From Planctomycetales bacterium ZRK34 (GTDB taxonomy: Bacteria; Planctomycetota; Phycisphaerae; Phycisphaerales; Zrk34): a stretch of DNA of 64,000 bases. The notes below the pieces were generated by a model. The model was not told the origin of the DNA and did not search any database. It saw nothing but the letters and a program-made list of their open reading frames with translations. The position numbers and the translations under genes were made by a program. The stretch is taken from NCBI GenBank assembly GCA_014873095.1, contig CP050848.1:4027850-4091849 (forward strand), given 5' to 3'. Positions 19,915 through 28,171 of the stretch are shown here, piece after piece (within the stretch, counting starts at the first letter, position 1; every line of letters starts with the position of its first letter).

Positions 19915-20169
19915 ATGACAGCGAAAAAAGCCAACGAACCGAAGACCGACGAATCCCTGCCCCCGTTTGAGCCGTCGCTGGCTCAACTTGAGCAGATCAT
20001 CGACGCCATCGAATCCGGCGACGTCACCCTCGAGCAGAGCCTCGACCAGTACGCACGCGGCATGAAGCTGATCAAGCACTGTCGCAGCATCCTCGACCGC
20101 GCCGAGTCGAAGATCAAACAGCTCACCATCGACGAGCAGGGCGAAATAACCGAACAGAATAACCAATGA
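19915..20169 (+). CDS. xseB: Exodeoxyribonuclease VII small subunit
   Basis: Small subunit of exonuclease VII, which degrades single-stranded DNA with the XseA large subunit. 84 aa, normal length. The core PSLAQLEQIIDAIESGDVTLEQSLDQYARGM and LIKHCRSILDRAESKI are the two helices of the family. ATG 19915 begins a short charged tail (MTAKKANEPK); an in-frame ATG 24 bases upstream is possible but has no better ribosome site. xseA is not in this window. Confidence 0.93.
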   Translation: MTAKKANEPKTDESLPPFEPSLAQLEQIIDAIESGDVTLEQSLDQYARGMKLIKHCRSILDRAESKIKQLTIDEQGEITEQNNQ

Positions 20170-20279
20170 CCAAGCACCAATGACCAAGGCAATGCCCAAT
20201 GCTTCAATGACCAAACTTCGGCGAGCCTTGGTCATTTGAACATTGCCTTGGTCATTGGGACTTGAACATTGGGCATTGA
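20163..20279. repeat. ATGACCAA/TTGGTCAT inverted word repeat
   Basis: Left arm carries CAATGACCAA three times plus GCAATGCCCAATGC; right arm carries the complements CCTTGGTCATT twice and TTGAACATTGGGCATTG. The array starts within the last codons of xseB and ends about 20 bases before the prepilin peptidase start, so it is the whole intergenic region. Same family as 27499-27618, 31464-31482 and 45331-45458. Confidence 0.75.
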
Positions 20280-20298
20280 TCCTCTTCAGGAATACCCC

Positions 20299-21612
20299 GT
20301 GGCGGCACTGATTCTCTGGTTGATCTTCACGACGATCGTCGGCGCCTGCGTCGGCAGTTTTCTCAATGTGGTGATCTATCGTCTGCCGGCCGGCGAGAGC
20401 CTGGTCAGCCCGCCGTCGCATTGCCCCAAGTGTCAGCACAAACTGGCGTGGTATGACAACGTGCCCGTGCTGGGCTGGCTCTGGCTGCGGGGCAAGTGCC
20501 GATACTGTGCCAATCCGATCAGCGCGCAATACCCGATCATCGAGGCGATCACGGGTTTGCTCATCGGCGGGTGGTTTTACATCTGTTATTTCACGAACCT
20601 GCGGCCGGACTTTTCCGGGCCGGGGCTCGACGCGACGTGGCTGATCTTCCTGGTCAACGGCGTCCTGCTGGCGGGGCTGCTGGCGGCGACGCTGATCGAC
20701 GCGCGCCACTTCATCATCCCGCTGCAGATTCCGTGGACGATCACGCTGGCCGCCTTCGTGCTGCTGCCGACGGCGGTGGCGATGTGGCCATGGTCATTTA
20801 AGCACGTGGAGTTGCCGCCGGCTGTGCAGAACGGTATGCCGCTGATGCCGAGCGAGCGGTTAAAACTTGTGGATGAGCCGTACCGCCATTCAGCGACGGT
20901 TCGTATCGCAATCGAACAAGGACGAACGACTTGGCCCACTATTCATGGTTCTGACAATAGGGTAGATGTGTGTGCGGTCCCGCATCTGAGTTATTACCAG
21001 ACGCCACGGGCTTTGTGCGCGATGGTGGGCTTGATCGTGGCGATTGTGCTGCTTCGGCTGGGTGTGTTGCCGCGCAGTTTTGACGACGAATTACCCGAAG
21101 ATGATCAGGCGCATCACGAAGCTGATGACCCCGAGGTTTGGCTGGCCCACCCACATCCTCGGCGTGAGGTACTCAAGGAGTGCCTATTTCTGGCCTTACC
21201 ATTTGCGGGGTGGTTTCTGGGCGGGTTTGTACAGATTTACTATGATGGTGCACCGCTGTGGTTCACAACACTCGGCGGCGTGGTGTTAGGCTATCTCGCC
21301 GGGGCGGTGACGGTCTGGGCGACGCGGATTCTCGGCACGCTGGGGTTCGGCAAGGAGGCGATGGGGCTGGGTGATGTGCACCTGATGGGGGCGGTCGGGG
21401 CGGTCTGCGGATGGCAGATCGGGGTGCTTGCGTTTTTCGTGGCGCCGTTTCTCGGGCTGGCCTGGACCGCCGGGGCGGCGGGGCTGGGCAGACTGCTGCA
21501 TCGCGAGATTCGGGTGATTCCCTACGGCCCGCACCTGGCGGCGGCGACGGTGATTCTGATGGTGATGCGCGAGCCGGTGCTGGTGTATTTTGGTATGCTG
21601 TTGGGCGGGTGA
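20299..21612 (+). CDS. pilD: Prepilin peptidase/N-methyltransferase (A24 family)
   Basis: Inner-membrane aspartic protease that cleaves and methylates the prepilins encoded in this window. I chose GTG 20299, with AGGA upstream, because the alternative TTG start lies inside a repeat array. The zinc-binding cytoplasmic domain has CPKC and CRYC (residues about 36-67). Catalytic Asp pair: [10 protein letters not shown] (first) and [13 protein letters not shown] (second, GxGD). Between them sits a hydrophilic insertion of roughly 90 residues ([12 protein letters not shown]... to ...LSYYQTPR) plus another acidic stretch, making the protein 437 aa against about 280 in typical enzymes. The insertion is coded in less GC-rich DNA. 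Confidence 0.92.
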   Translation: MAALILWLIFTTIVGACVGSFLNVVIYRLPAGESLVSPPSHCPKCQHKLAWYDNVPVLGWLWLRGKCRYCANPISAQYPIIEAITGLLIGGWFYICYFTNLRPDFSGPGLDATWLIFLVNGVLLAGLLAATLIDARHFIIPLQIPWTITLAAFVLLPTAVAMWPWSFKHVELPPAVQNGMPLMPSERLKLVDEPYRHSATVRIAIEQGRTTWPTIHGSDNRVDVCAVPHLSYYQTPRALCAMVGLIVAIVLLRLGVLPRSFDDELPEDDQAHHEADDPEVWLAHPHPRREVLKECLFLALPFAGWFLGGFVQIYYDGAPLWFTTLGGVVLGYLAGAVTVWATRILGTLGFGKEAMGLGDVHLMGAVGAVCGWQIGVLAFFVAPFLGLAWTAGAAGLGRLLHREIRVIPYGPHLAAATVILMVMREPVLVYFGMLLGG

Positions 21613-21642
21613 GTCGTAGCCGGTCGTGTTGAATCAGGGGGC

Positions 21643-21909
21643 ATGATGACTTCGCCGAAATGGCTGATGTATCTGAAACTTGCCGGGGCGGTGGCGGCGG
21701 CGCTTTACGCGGTGGCGTTTGTGCTGTTAAATGCACGCAACAACGCTTCGGTCTGGCTCGTTCCATTTGTGGGCAACAAGTCGATGCCGACGTTGCTGGT
21801 GATCATCGTCACGGCGGCACTGACGTTGATCCTCGCATGGATCGGCCCGCAGTTGTGGGCAGTGTTTAAAAAGAAGCGACCCAGCGGACAGAACAATCCG
21901 CGGGGATGA
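21643..21909 (+). CDS. LapA/DUF1049-like small membrane protein
   Basis: 88-residue protein with two transmembrane helices (about 10-30 and 48-72), an NARNNASVWLVPF stretch between them and a basic C-terminus (KKKRPSGQNNPRG). This is the layout of LapA/DUF1049 proteins, in which the first helix is followed by a short NxxxxxxxP..F loop. In proteobacteria LapA takes part in LPS assembly control; here the role is unassigned. An ATGATG start follows a G-rich stretch. Confidence 0.75.
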   Translation: MMTSPKWLMYLKLAGAVAAALYAVAFVLLNARNNASVWLVPFVGNKSMPTLLVIIVTAALTLILAWIGPQLWAVFKKKRPSGQNNPRG

Positions 21910-22012
21910 ATCAAATACATGTGACGGTTGATCCCACGTGGTCCGGTCAGCCGATCTATGGTAGGGTGCGGGCCACGGACGGTCCGACACGATTATGCAA
22001 CAGGAGCATGCC

Positions 22013-22669
22013 ATGATGACGACGCGATGGATAAGCGGACGCAGCACTGCGCTGGTGGCGCTTGCGATGATGAGCCTGCTGGCCGGAGGCTGCCAGGACA
22101 AGCTCAAGGCCGAGCGCGATGCGCTCTACGCCCAGAACCAGGAACTTCAGTCGGAGCTCGACGCTTCACGCACCGCGCTTGAGCAGTGCAACGCCGACCG
22201 CAGCCGACTCGAATCGCAGGTCGCCGACCTGCAGGGCCAGATGGCCACACCCGCCAAGGCCGAGGCCAATTCGCCCTTCGGCGGTATCGGCGGCATCGAG
22301 GTGCACGGCGCCCCGGGTCAGATCGCCGTCCGCGTGCCGGGCGACGTGCTGTTTTCACCCGGCAAGGTTGATCTCAAGTCGACCGCCAAATCGACGCTGC
22401 AGCAGATCGCCGGTGTGATCAAGAGCCAGTACCCCGACAAGGTCGTCCGCGTCGAGGGCTACACCGACACCGATCCGATCAAGAAGAGCAAGTGGAAGGA
22501 CAACCTCGAACTCAGCGCGATGCGCGCCATGGCGGTGCAGCGTTATCTGCAGTCGCAGGGCATTGCCAACGCGAAGATGTACGCCGCCGGCAAGCACACG
22601 ATGGACACCCAGTCGACCAAGGCCAAGAGCCGCCGCGTCGAGATCGTCGTGTTGACCGCGTCGCAGTAA
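22013..22669 (+). CDS. OmpA-family peptidoglycan-binding lipoprotein
   Basis: Outer-membrane lipoprotein of 218 aa. Start chosen at ATG 22013 with AGGAG eight bases upstream. The signal peptide ends in the lipobox LAGGC. A coiled coil (about residues 30-75, LKAERDALYAQNQELQSELD) follows, then an OmpA-C domain from about 95: RVPGDVLFSPGKVDL, VRVEGYTDTDPIK, LSAMRAMAVQRYL and the closing KSRRVEIVV. The coiled coil plus OmpA domain suggests a spacer tethering the outer membrane to the wall, like Pal. A strong terminator follows at 22763. Confidence 0.92.
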   Translation: MMTTRWISGRSTALVALAMMSLLAGGCQDKLKAERDALYAQNQELQSELDASRTALEQCNADRSRLESQVADLQGQMATPAKAEANSPFGGIGGIEVHGAPGQIAVRVPGDVLFSPGKVDLKSTAKSTLQQIAGVIKSQYPDKVVRVEGYTDTDPIKKSKWKDNLELSAMRAMAVQRYLQSQGIANAKMYAAGKHTMDTQSTKAKSRRVEIVVLTASQ

Positions 22670-22762
22670 ATCAGCGAAGGGGGCGTCGAGCCGGTGAACA
22701 CCCGATCAGGGGTTTCCATGCTCGACTTGATGCCCCGGCCTGATATCATTCGAATTCGTGAC

Positions 22763-22799
22763 GACAAACCGGGTCGCCGCGCGGCCCGGTTTGTCTTTT
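22763..22799 (+). terminator. Intrinsic terminator
   Basis: Perfect 11-bp stem GACAAACCGGG/CCCGGTTTGTC around an 11-nt loop followed by TTTT. It ends the OmpA-like gene and separates it from hisH 36 bases further on. Confidence 0.88.
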
Positions 22800-22834
22800 G
22801 ACGCCCCCTTGGCCCCATTGCTTAGGCCTTCACC

Positions 22835-23449
22835 ATGATTGGCATCGTCGACTACGGCATGGGCAATCTGCGCAGCGTGCAGAAAGCGCTGCAGCGCGTC
22901 GGCGCTGACGCGGAAATCGTCAACGCCGGTGAGCAGGTCGATCGCTACGAAAAGCTCATCGTGCCGGGCGTTGGCGCGTTCAAGGACGCCATGACCCACC
23001 TGCACGAACGCCAGCTCATCGAGCCGATCCGCAACTTCGTGGCGTCGGGTCGATACACGCTTGGCATCTGCCTTGGGCTCCAGCTTCTGTTCGAAACCTC
23101 CACCGAGGACGGCCTGCACGAAGGGCTCGGTGTGATGCCCGGGCGCGTCGTCCACTTTGAGCCGGACGATCCCGCGCTGAAGGTGCCGCACATGGGCTGG
23201 AACGCCATCGAGCCCGCCAAGGATGACAACCCGCTGCTGGCCGGCATCGAATCGCCGGCCTACGTGTATTTCGTCCACTCGTATTACGCCGATCCCGCCG
23301 AGGCTGGAGATGTGGCGACCGTCACCGACTACGCCGGCCGCTTCTGCTCGTCGGTGTGGCGCGACAACCTCTTCGCCACGCAGTTTCACCCTGAAAAATC
23401 ACAACAGGTGGGATTGAAAATGCTGTTCAACTTCGCGGGGCTCGGATGA
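22835..23449 (+). CDS. hisH: Imidazole glycerol phosphate synthase glutaminase subunit HisH
   Basis: Supplies ammonia from glutamine to HisF in histidine biosynthesis. 204 aa, standard. The class I amidotransferase nucleophile Cys79 is in GICLGLQLLF; the catalytic His and Glu are in ATQFHPEKS near the C-terminus; the oxyanion strand IVPGVGAF is at residues 46-53. HisF and other his genes are not adjacent. The 3' end overlaps the next start by ATGA, which couples it to a DUF89 phosphatase. Confidence 0.96.
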   Translation: MIGIVDYGMGNLRSVQKALQRVGADAEIVNAGEQVDRYEKLIVPGVGAFKDAMTHLHERQLIEPIRNFVASGRYTLGICLGLQLLFETSTEDGLHEGLGVMPGRVVHFEPDDPALKVPHMGWNAIEPAKDDNPLLAGIESPAYVYFVHSYYADPAEAGDVATVTDYAGRFCSSVWRDNLFATQFHPEKSQQVGLKMLFNFAGLG

Positions 23450-24528
23450 ATCGCTCAACTGCTGAAGACACCCGCGTGTGTTTCCCGCTGCTGGCGGACC
23501 CGGACAGCTATCGCCCGAACACCATCGACATGGCCGCCGACGCCGAGGTACGCAAGTACTGGCTCGACGTGTTCGAGCACCACACCGAAAGCCTTCGCCG
23601 CCACGCGATCGAGTCCGACGGTCGGCCCGACGCCGCGGAGCGCGCCGCCGCCTGTTGCGAAAAGTTCGACGCGATGGTGCAGCGCCTGCGCGTTGAGCCG
23701 AACCTGCTGGGCCCGCTGTCGATTCTCGTGCTTTGTGATCTGCGTACGCAGTACCTGGCCGAGTACGACTTCGATGATCCGTATCGCCCGCTGAAACAGC
23801 GGGAAAACGATGCGGCGATGCGCCTGCTGCCGGATGTCTTCCGCGAGCTGAACAAGCATCATGGCAACGAGTTGCTGCTCACGCTCGTGCGCGGCATCTT
23901 CGCCGGCAACATCTTCGACATGGGCTGCGCCTCGACCGTCGGGCTTTACGAACGCGGTCAGATGGATTTCCACTCCGTGCGCGAGCGCCTGCCGGAACGG
24001 CCCTGGCGGGTTGATGATTTCGACACGCTGGCCGCTCGCTGGGCGGATCGCCGCTATCAGAAAGCCGTGATGTTCATCGACAACGCCGGCGCCGACTTCG
24101 TGCTGGGCATGCTCCCGCTGGCGCGGCACCTGCTGCAACGCGGCATGGACCTGGTCATCACCGCCAACTCCGCCCCGGCGCTGAACGATGTGATCTACCC
24201 CGAGCTCGTCGAGTTGATCGACCGAGTCTCCCGCGTCGAAACGACCTTCGCCGATGCGCTGGACGCCGGGCAGCTCATGCTCGTGCCGTCGGGCAATCAT
24301 CTGCCGGTGATTGATCTGTCGAAGGTGACGCCGCAACTCGCCGAGGCGGCCGAGGGCGCCGACCTGCTGATCATCGAAGGCATGGGCCGGGCGCTGGAAA
24401 CCAACTACCACACCCGCTTCACCTGCGACACGCTCAAGGTCGCCATGGTCAAAGAACAGAACGTCGCCGATCTTTTCCCCGGCGGCGAGTTGTACGATGT
24501 GGTTTGTCGCTTTGAGCCGATCGACTGA
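23446..24528 (+). CDS. DUF89 (ARMT1-like) metal-dependent phosphatase, PANK4 C-terminal type
   Basis: Predicted damage-control phosphatase of 360 aa. The N-terminal part matches the DUF89 helical region (FAGNIFDMGCAST), the catalytic part contains VMFIDNAGADFVLGMLPLA (metal-binding Asp and Asn) and LVITANSAPALNDV, and the C-terminus has EGMGRALETNYHTRF, which closely resembles the phosphatase half of vertebrate pantothenate kinase 4 that dephosphorylates 4'-phosphopantetheine derivatives. Here it stands alone, without a kinase domain. It overlaps hisH by ATGA and ends one base before the convergent mlaD stop. Substrate is inference. Confidence 0.88.
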   Translation: MNRSTAEDTRVCFPLLADPDSYRPNTIDMAADAEVRKYWLDVFEHHTESLRRHAIESDGRPDAAERAAACCEKFDAMVQRLRVEPNLLGPLSILVLCDLRTQYLAEYDFDDPYRPLKQRENDAAMRLLPDVFRELNKHHGNELLLTLVRGIFAGNIFDMGCASTVGLYERGQMDFHSVRERLPERPWRVDDFDTLAARWADRRYQKAVMFIDNAGADFVLGMLPLARHLLQRGMDLVITANSAPALNDVIYPELVELIDRVSRVETTFADALDAGQLMLVPSGNHLPVIDLSKVTPQLAEAAEGADLLIIEGMGRALETNYHTRFTCDTLKVAMVKEQNVADLFPGGELYDVVCRFEPID

Positions 24529-25551
24529 TCAGAACTGCACGGGAAGGCCCTCAGCCTTCCATTTTTCGATCAGCAACTGGGCCTGTTTGAGGGCTTCGTT
24601 CAATCGTGCCGCGGCGTCGGTGAGGTTGTTGTACAGGGCGGGGTCCTGCATGACGCGGCCGAGCGTGCCTTTGCCGGTGCGGGCGTCGACCAGCAGCTTG
24701 TCCATCGACGACAGCGACTTGCTCAGATCGTCGGCCAGCGCCACATAGCGCGTCGTCAGTGCGTCGAGCTTGGTGCGGGCGTCGGCGGTCAACTCGCGGG
24801 CATTGGTGGCGGTGGCGCGGATGTCGCCGAGCAGCTTTTCATCGCCGACGACCTTGTTGATGCGGTCGAGCGTTTCGCGGAGTTCAGCCAGGCGTGAGTC
24901 GACACGCGCCACGACCGTGGTGAAGTTCGCATCGACCTTGCCAGCATCGACATCGGCGATCGATCGCTTTTCGAGCATGGCGTTGAGCTTCTCGCCGACG
25001 GCCTTGTACTCATCGGCCAGCGCGATGATGCGCTCGGACACCTTGCCGAAGTTTTTCAGCTGCGGGCGAAGCTGATCGCGCAGGTCGCGGGCGATCTCGG
25101 TGAACTGCTGACTCATCGACACGACCGTGCCCTTGATGTTGCCCGACCCGTCGCGCGGCACATGCTTGCCGTCGGAGGGTATCACGTTGCCTTGCTCATC
25201 CATGGCGGGTGTGATCGCCAGCGTGGAAGCGCCGCCGAGCAGACTGCCGGTGCTGGTGACGGTGGCGTTGGCGGGGATGTCGTATTTGCTGTCGATGCGG
25301 CAATTCATCACGACGCGCGTGGCTGTGCCGTCAGCGAAGTCCAGCGCTTCGACGAAACCGACATCGATGCCGCTGAGCTTGATGCGACTGCCGGCGGTGA
25401 TGCCGGTGGCGTTGTTCAGCTCGACCGTGACGGGGTAGGTGTCGGCGGTCCACTCTTCAAGCTCGCCGAACATGAACGCCATCCACGCCACGGCGATCAG
25501 TCCGGCCAGGGCGGTGAATCCAACGATCGTATTGCGGGTGCGTTCTTTCAT
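24529..25551 (-). CDS. MCE/MlaD-family lipid transport protein
   Basis: Periplasmic substrate-binding component of a phospholipid ABC transporter. 340 aa: one N-terminal membrane anchor (TIVGFTALAGLIAVAWMAFMF), an MCE domain from about residue 38 (YPVTVELNNATGITAGSRIKLSGIDVG), then a long helical region (about 140-330) with coiled-coil character. Five bases separate it from the ABC ATPase gene upstream on the minus strand. No outer-membrane MlaA or periplasmic MlaC is nearby. Confidence 0.92.
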   Translation of the reverse strand: MKERTRNTIVGFTALAGLIAVAWMAFMFGELEEWTADTYPVTVELNNATGITAGSRIKLSGIDVGFVEALDFADGTATRVVMNCRIDSKYDIPANATVTSTGSLLGGASTLAITPAMDEQGNVIPSDGKHVPRDGSGNIKGTVVSMSQQFTEIARDLRDQLRPQLKNFGKVSERIIALADEYKAVGEKLNAMLEKRSIADVDAGKVDANFTTVVARVDSRLAELRETLDRINKVVGDEKLLGDIRATATNARELTADARTKLDALTTRYVALADDLSKSLSSMDKLLVDARTGKGTLGRVMQDPALYNNLTDAAARLNEALKQAQLLIEKWKAEGLPVQF

Positions 25552-25556
25552 GAGCG

Positions 25557-26351
25557 TCAGTCCACGGCGGCTTCGAGGCCGTCGATCTGGTGCATGTCGC
25601 TGCGGCCCTCGATGAAGGCGCGGACAATCGGTTCTTCGGTGTTGCGCAGCTCGTCCGGCGTCGCGTCGGCGATGATGTGACCATCGTAGAGCATGACGAT
25701 TCGGTCGGCAATTTTGTAGGCGCTGGTCATGTCGTGCGTGACGACGATGCTGCTGACGTGCAGTTCATCCTTGAGCTTGATGATCAGTTCGTTGATGGTG
25801 TCCGAGCGGATCGGGTCCAGGCCCGTGGTCGGTTCGTCGTACAGAATGACCTTGGGGTGCAGGGCGATGGCGCGCGCCAGGGCGATGCGTTTGCGCTGGC
25901 CGCCGGAAAGTTCGGCGGGGAATTTGTTCTGCGTGTTGCTCATGCCGACCAGGCCCAACACCTCGGCGCAGCGATCGCAACGCTCCGCCTCCGTCATCTT
26001 CGCGTGTTCTTCCAGAGGGAAGCACACGTTCTGCTGGACGGTCATCGAGTCGAACAGCGCCCCGAGCTGGAAGAGGTATCCGAAGTTGGTGCGGATGTCG
26101 ACGAGTTCGGTTTCGGGGAGTTTGTCGACGCGGTGGTCTTCGTACCAGACCTCGCCGCGGTCGGGGTGCAGCAGGCCGACGATGTGTTTGAGCATGACGG
26201 ATTTGCCGCACCCGCTGGGGCCGATCACGACGGTGGTGTGGCTGCGGTAAAACGACAGATCGACGCCCTGGAGCACTTTCAACGTGCCGAACGATTTATG
26301 CACGCCGTCCAGGCGGATGATCGCGTCGTCATGCGGGGCGTCGGCACTCAT
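25557..26351 (-). CDS. MlaF-family ABC transporter ATPase
   Basis: Cytoplasmic ATPase of an MCE-type lipid transporter, 264 aa. Walker A GPSGCGKSVML, Q-loop in FGYLFQLGALFDSMTV, signature LSGGQRKRIALARAIA, Walker B ILYDEPTTGLDPI and the H-loop VVTHDM are all intact. The QLGALFDS sequence is specific to MlaF/Ttg2A. Start at ATG 26351, ten bases after the aminotransferase stop; an in-frame GTG two codons earlier is also possible. The MlaE permease expected between or next to MlaF and MlaD is missing here. Confidence 0.93.
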   Translation of the reverse strand: MSADAPHDDAIIRLDGVHKSFGTLKVLQGVDLSFYRSHTTVVIGPSGCGKSVMLKHIVGLLHPDRGEVWYEDHRVDKLPETELVDIRTNFGYLFQLGALFDSMTVQQNVCFPLEEHAKMTEAERCDRCAEVLGLVGMSNTQNKFPAELSGGQRKRIALARAIALHPKVILYDEPTTGLDPIRSDTINELIIKLKDELHVSSIVVTHDMTSAYKIADRIVMLYDGHIIADATPDELRNTEEPIVRAFIEGRSDMHQIDGLEAAVD

Positions 26352-26360
26352 GCACACATC

Positions 26361-27461
26361 TTACTGGTAAAACTCATCGATCACAGCGGCCACGCGTTCC
26401 TGCTGCTCGGCGCTGAGCGTGGGGAACATCGGCAGCGAAACGACCTCGGCCGTGGCGGCCTCGGCGACGGGCAACTGGCCCGGCTGATAGCCCAGGTACG
26501 CAAAGCACGGCTGCAGGTGAAGCGCCAGCGGGTAGAAGACCTTGTGGCCGATCTCGTTGGCTTTGAGATGGGCGCAGAGTTCATCGCGGCGTTCGCTGCG
26601 GACCGTGTACTGGTTATACACGTGATACTGGCCTTCGGCTGCGGCCGGCAGCGTCAGCGGCACTTCGCTCAACAACGCCTGGTAACGCTCCGCTGCGGCG
26701 CGGCGGCCGGCCTCGTAGGCGTCGAGGTGTTCGAGCTTGACGATCAACGCCGCCGCCTGCAGCCCGTCGATGCGGAAGTTGCCGCCGACGTATTGATGGC
26801 GGTACTCATCGGTCTGGCCGTGCAGGCGGATGTGACGCATCTTCTGGGCCAGCTCAGCGTCCTGGGTCAGCACCGCGCCGCTGTCGCCGAACCCGCCGAG
26901 ATTCTTCGTCGGGTAAAAGCTCAAGCAGCCGACGTGGCCGATCGAACCGGCGGGGCGGTCGTGGTCCTTGGCGCCGATCGCCTGGGCGGCGTCTTCGATC
27001 ACGTACAGCCCGCGGGCCTCGGCGATCTTCATGATGGCGGTCATGTCGGCGCACTGTCCGTACAGGTGCACGGGAATGATCGCCTTGGTCTTGTCGGTGA
27101 TCGCCGCTTCGATGGCGGCCGGGTCGATGTTGAACGTGACCGGGTCGATGTCGACAAACACGGGGGTCGCGCCGACACGGTGGACCGCGCCCGCCGTGGC
27201 GAAGAATGTGAACGGCGGAACGATCACCTCATCGCCCGGGCCGACCTCCAGCGCCATCAGCGCCATCAGCAGCGCATCGGTCCCGCTGGACACGCCCACG
27301 GCATTGTCCACGCCGCATCGTTTGGCCAGCGCGAGTTCCAACTCGGCCACAGTCTTGCCGAGAATGAATTGATTCGTCTCGATCACAGCGTCGATTCGTT
27401 GGCGAACGGCCTCGGCCACCGCCTGATTCTCCGTCGCGATATCCAGCATCGGAACGCCCAT
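26361..27461 (-). CDS. DegT/DnrJ/EryC1/StrS-family PLP aminotransferase
   Basis: Sugar aminotransferase-like enzyme of 366 aa. Start at MGVPMLDIATENQAV with GGAG upstream; the frame continues 26 codons further but that part is coded by repeat DNA. Key motifs: GVSSGTDALLMALMAL (PLP phosphate), PPFTFFATAGAVHRVGATPVFVDID, VIEDAAQAIGAK (Asp for pyridine N) and SFYPTKNLGGFGDSGA (Schiff-base Lys). Family members make amino sugars for surface glycans; this subgroup resembles those acting on UDP-linked 3-keto sugars. It is first in an operon with mlaF and mlaD, an unusual pairing. Confidence 0.9.
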   Translation of the reverse strand: MGVPMLDIATENQAVAEAVRQRIDAVIETNQFILGKTVAELELALAKRCGVDNAVGVSSGTDALLMALMALEVGPGDEVIVPPFTFFATAGAVHRVGATPVFVDIDPVTFNIDPAAIEAAITDKTKAIIPVHLYGQCADMTAIMKIAEARGLYVIEDAAQAIGAKDHDRPAGSIGHVGCLSFYPTKNLGGFGDSGAVLTQDAELAQKMRHIRLHGQTDEYRHQYVGGNFRIDGLQAAALIVKLEHLDAYEAGRRAAAERYQALLSEVPLTLPAAAEGQYHVYNQYTVRSERRDELCAHLKANEIGHKVFYPLALHLQPCFAYLGYQPGQLPVAEAATAEVVSLPMFPTLSAEQQERVAAVIDEFYQ

Positions 27462-27498
27462 ATTCGTTGCTCCAGTCAGAGCGAACAGGATAGCCTGC

Positions 27499-27618
27499 AA
27501 ATGACCAATGACCAAATCACAATGTCCGGGACGAAACACGGCGATTTGATCGTGATTTCATCGTAAAGCATTGAGCATGAGAACATTGTCTTGGTCATTG
27601 GTGCTTGGTGATTGGCCA
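27499..27618. repeat. ATGACCAA/TTGGTCAT inverted word repeat
   Basis: Fills the divergent gap between the aminotransferase and Nudix genes. Left arm AAATGACCAATGACCAAATC near 27500; right arm CTTGGTCATTGGTGCTTGG near 27590-27609, with AACATTG and CACAATG words inside. Promoters for both genes must lie within or very near the array. Confidence 0.72.
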
Positions 27619-27633
27619 ATCTAAGATGTCCGC

Positions 27634-28170
27634 ATGAATATCGAACGAACACGCGACGCCCGCCGGGTTTTTGAGGGCGTTAAGGTCAATCTCGACGTGG
27701 TGAAGATTCAGACAGCCGACGGCGGAACCGTCGAACGCGAGGTCGTGGTCCACCCCGGGGCGGTGACGATACTCGGCATCCTCGACGACGGGCGCATCGT
27801 GATGATCCGCAATCATCGCTGGACCGTCGGCAAGAAGCTGTGGGAGCTGCCCGCCGGGACGCTGGAGGCGGGGGAAGATCCCGCCGTCTGCGCCGGCCGC
27901 GAGTTGATCGAGGAAACCGGCTACGAAGCGGCGAAGATCCAGCGCCTCACCGAGTTCTACACATCGCCCGGCATTCTGACCGAGTGGATGTACACGTTTG
28001 TGGCGACCGGGCTCAAGCACGTCGGTCAGGCCCTGGAGGAAACCGAGCGCATCGAGGTCGAGCCGGTCGAACCCGATCGGTTGATCCAGATGATCCGCGA
28101 TGGTGAAGTCGTCGACGGAAAATCGATTTCGACGATCCTTTACTGGCTGACGTTCGTAAAGACGAAATAA
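27634..28170 (+). CDS. Nudix hydrolase, ADP-ribose pyrophosphatase-like
   Basis: Hydrolyses nucleoside diphosphate-linked compounds, probably ADP-ribose. 178 aa. The Nudix box runs from about residue 75 (G5xE7xREUxEExGU pattern: GTLEAGEDP...RELIEETGY). The upstream ELPAG and the downstream EFYTSPGILTEWMYTFVA are typical of the ADP-ribose/NudF group, where the Pro-Gly after the box helps select the substrate. The stop is one base from the next start, so it is cotranscribed with the first rhomboid. Confidence 0.92.
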   Translation: MNIERTRDARRVFEGVKVNLDVVKIQTADGGTVEREVVVHPGAVTILGILDDGRIVMIRNHRWTVGKKLWELPAGTLEAGEDPAVCAGRELIEETGYEAAKIQRLTEFYTSPGILTEWMYTFVATGLKHVGQALEETERIEVEPVEPDRLIQMIRDGEVVDGKSISTILYWLTFVKTK

Positions 28171-28171
28171 C

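Noticed and set aside
20163..20279. CRISPR-like interpretation of repeated CAATGACCAA words
   Set aside because: Words are short, spaced by only a few bases, arranged as inverted arms and not as equal direct repeats with unique spacers; no cas genes.
25590..27566. 658-codon open frame on the plus strand opposite mlaF and the aminotransferase
   Set aside because: Exact antisense of two well-recognised genes; His/Arg/Val-rich composition is typical of a codon-bias artefact in GC-rich DNA.
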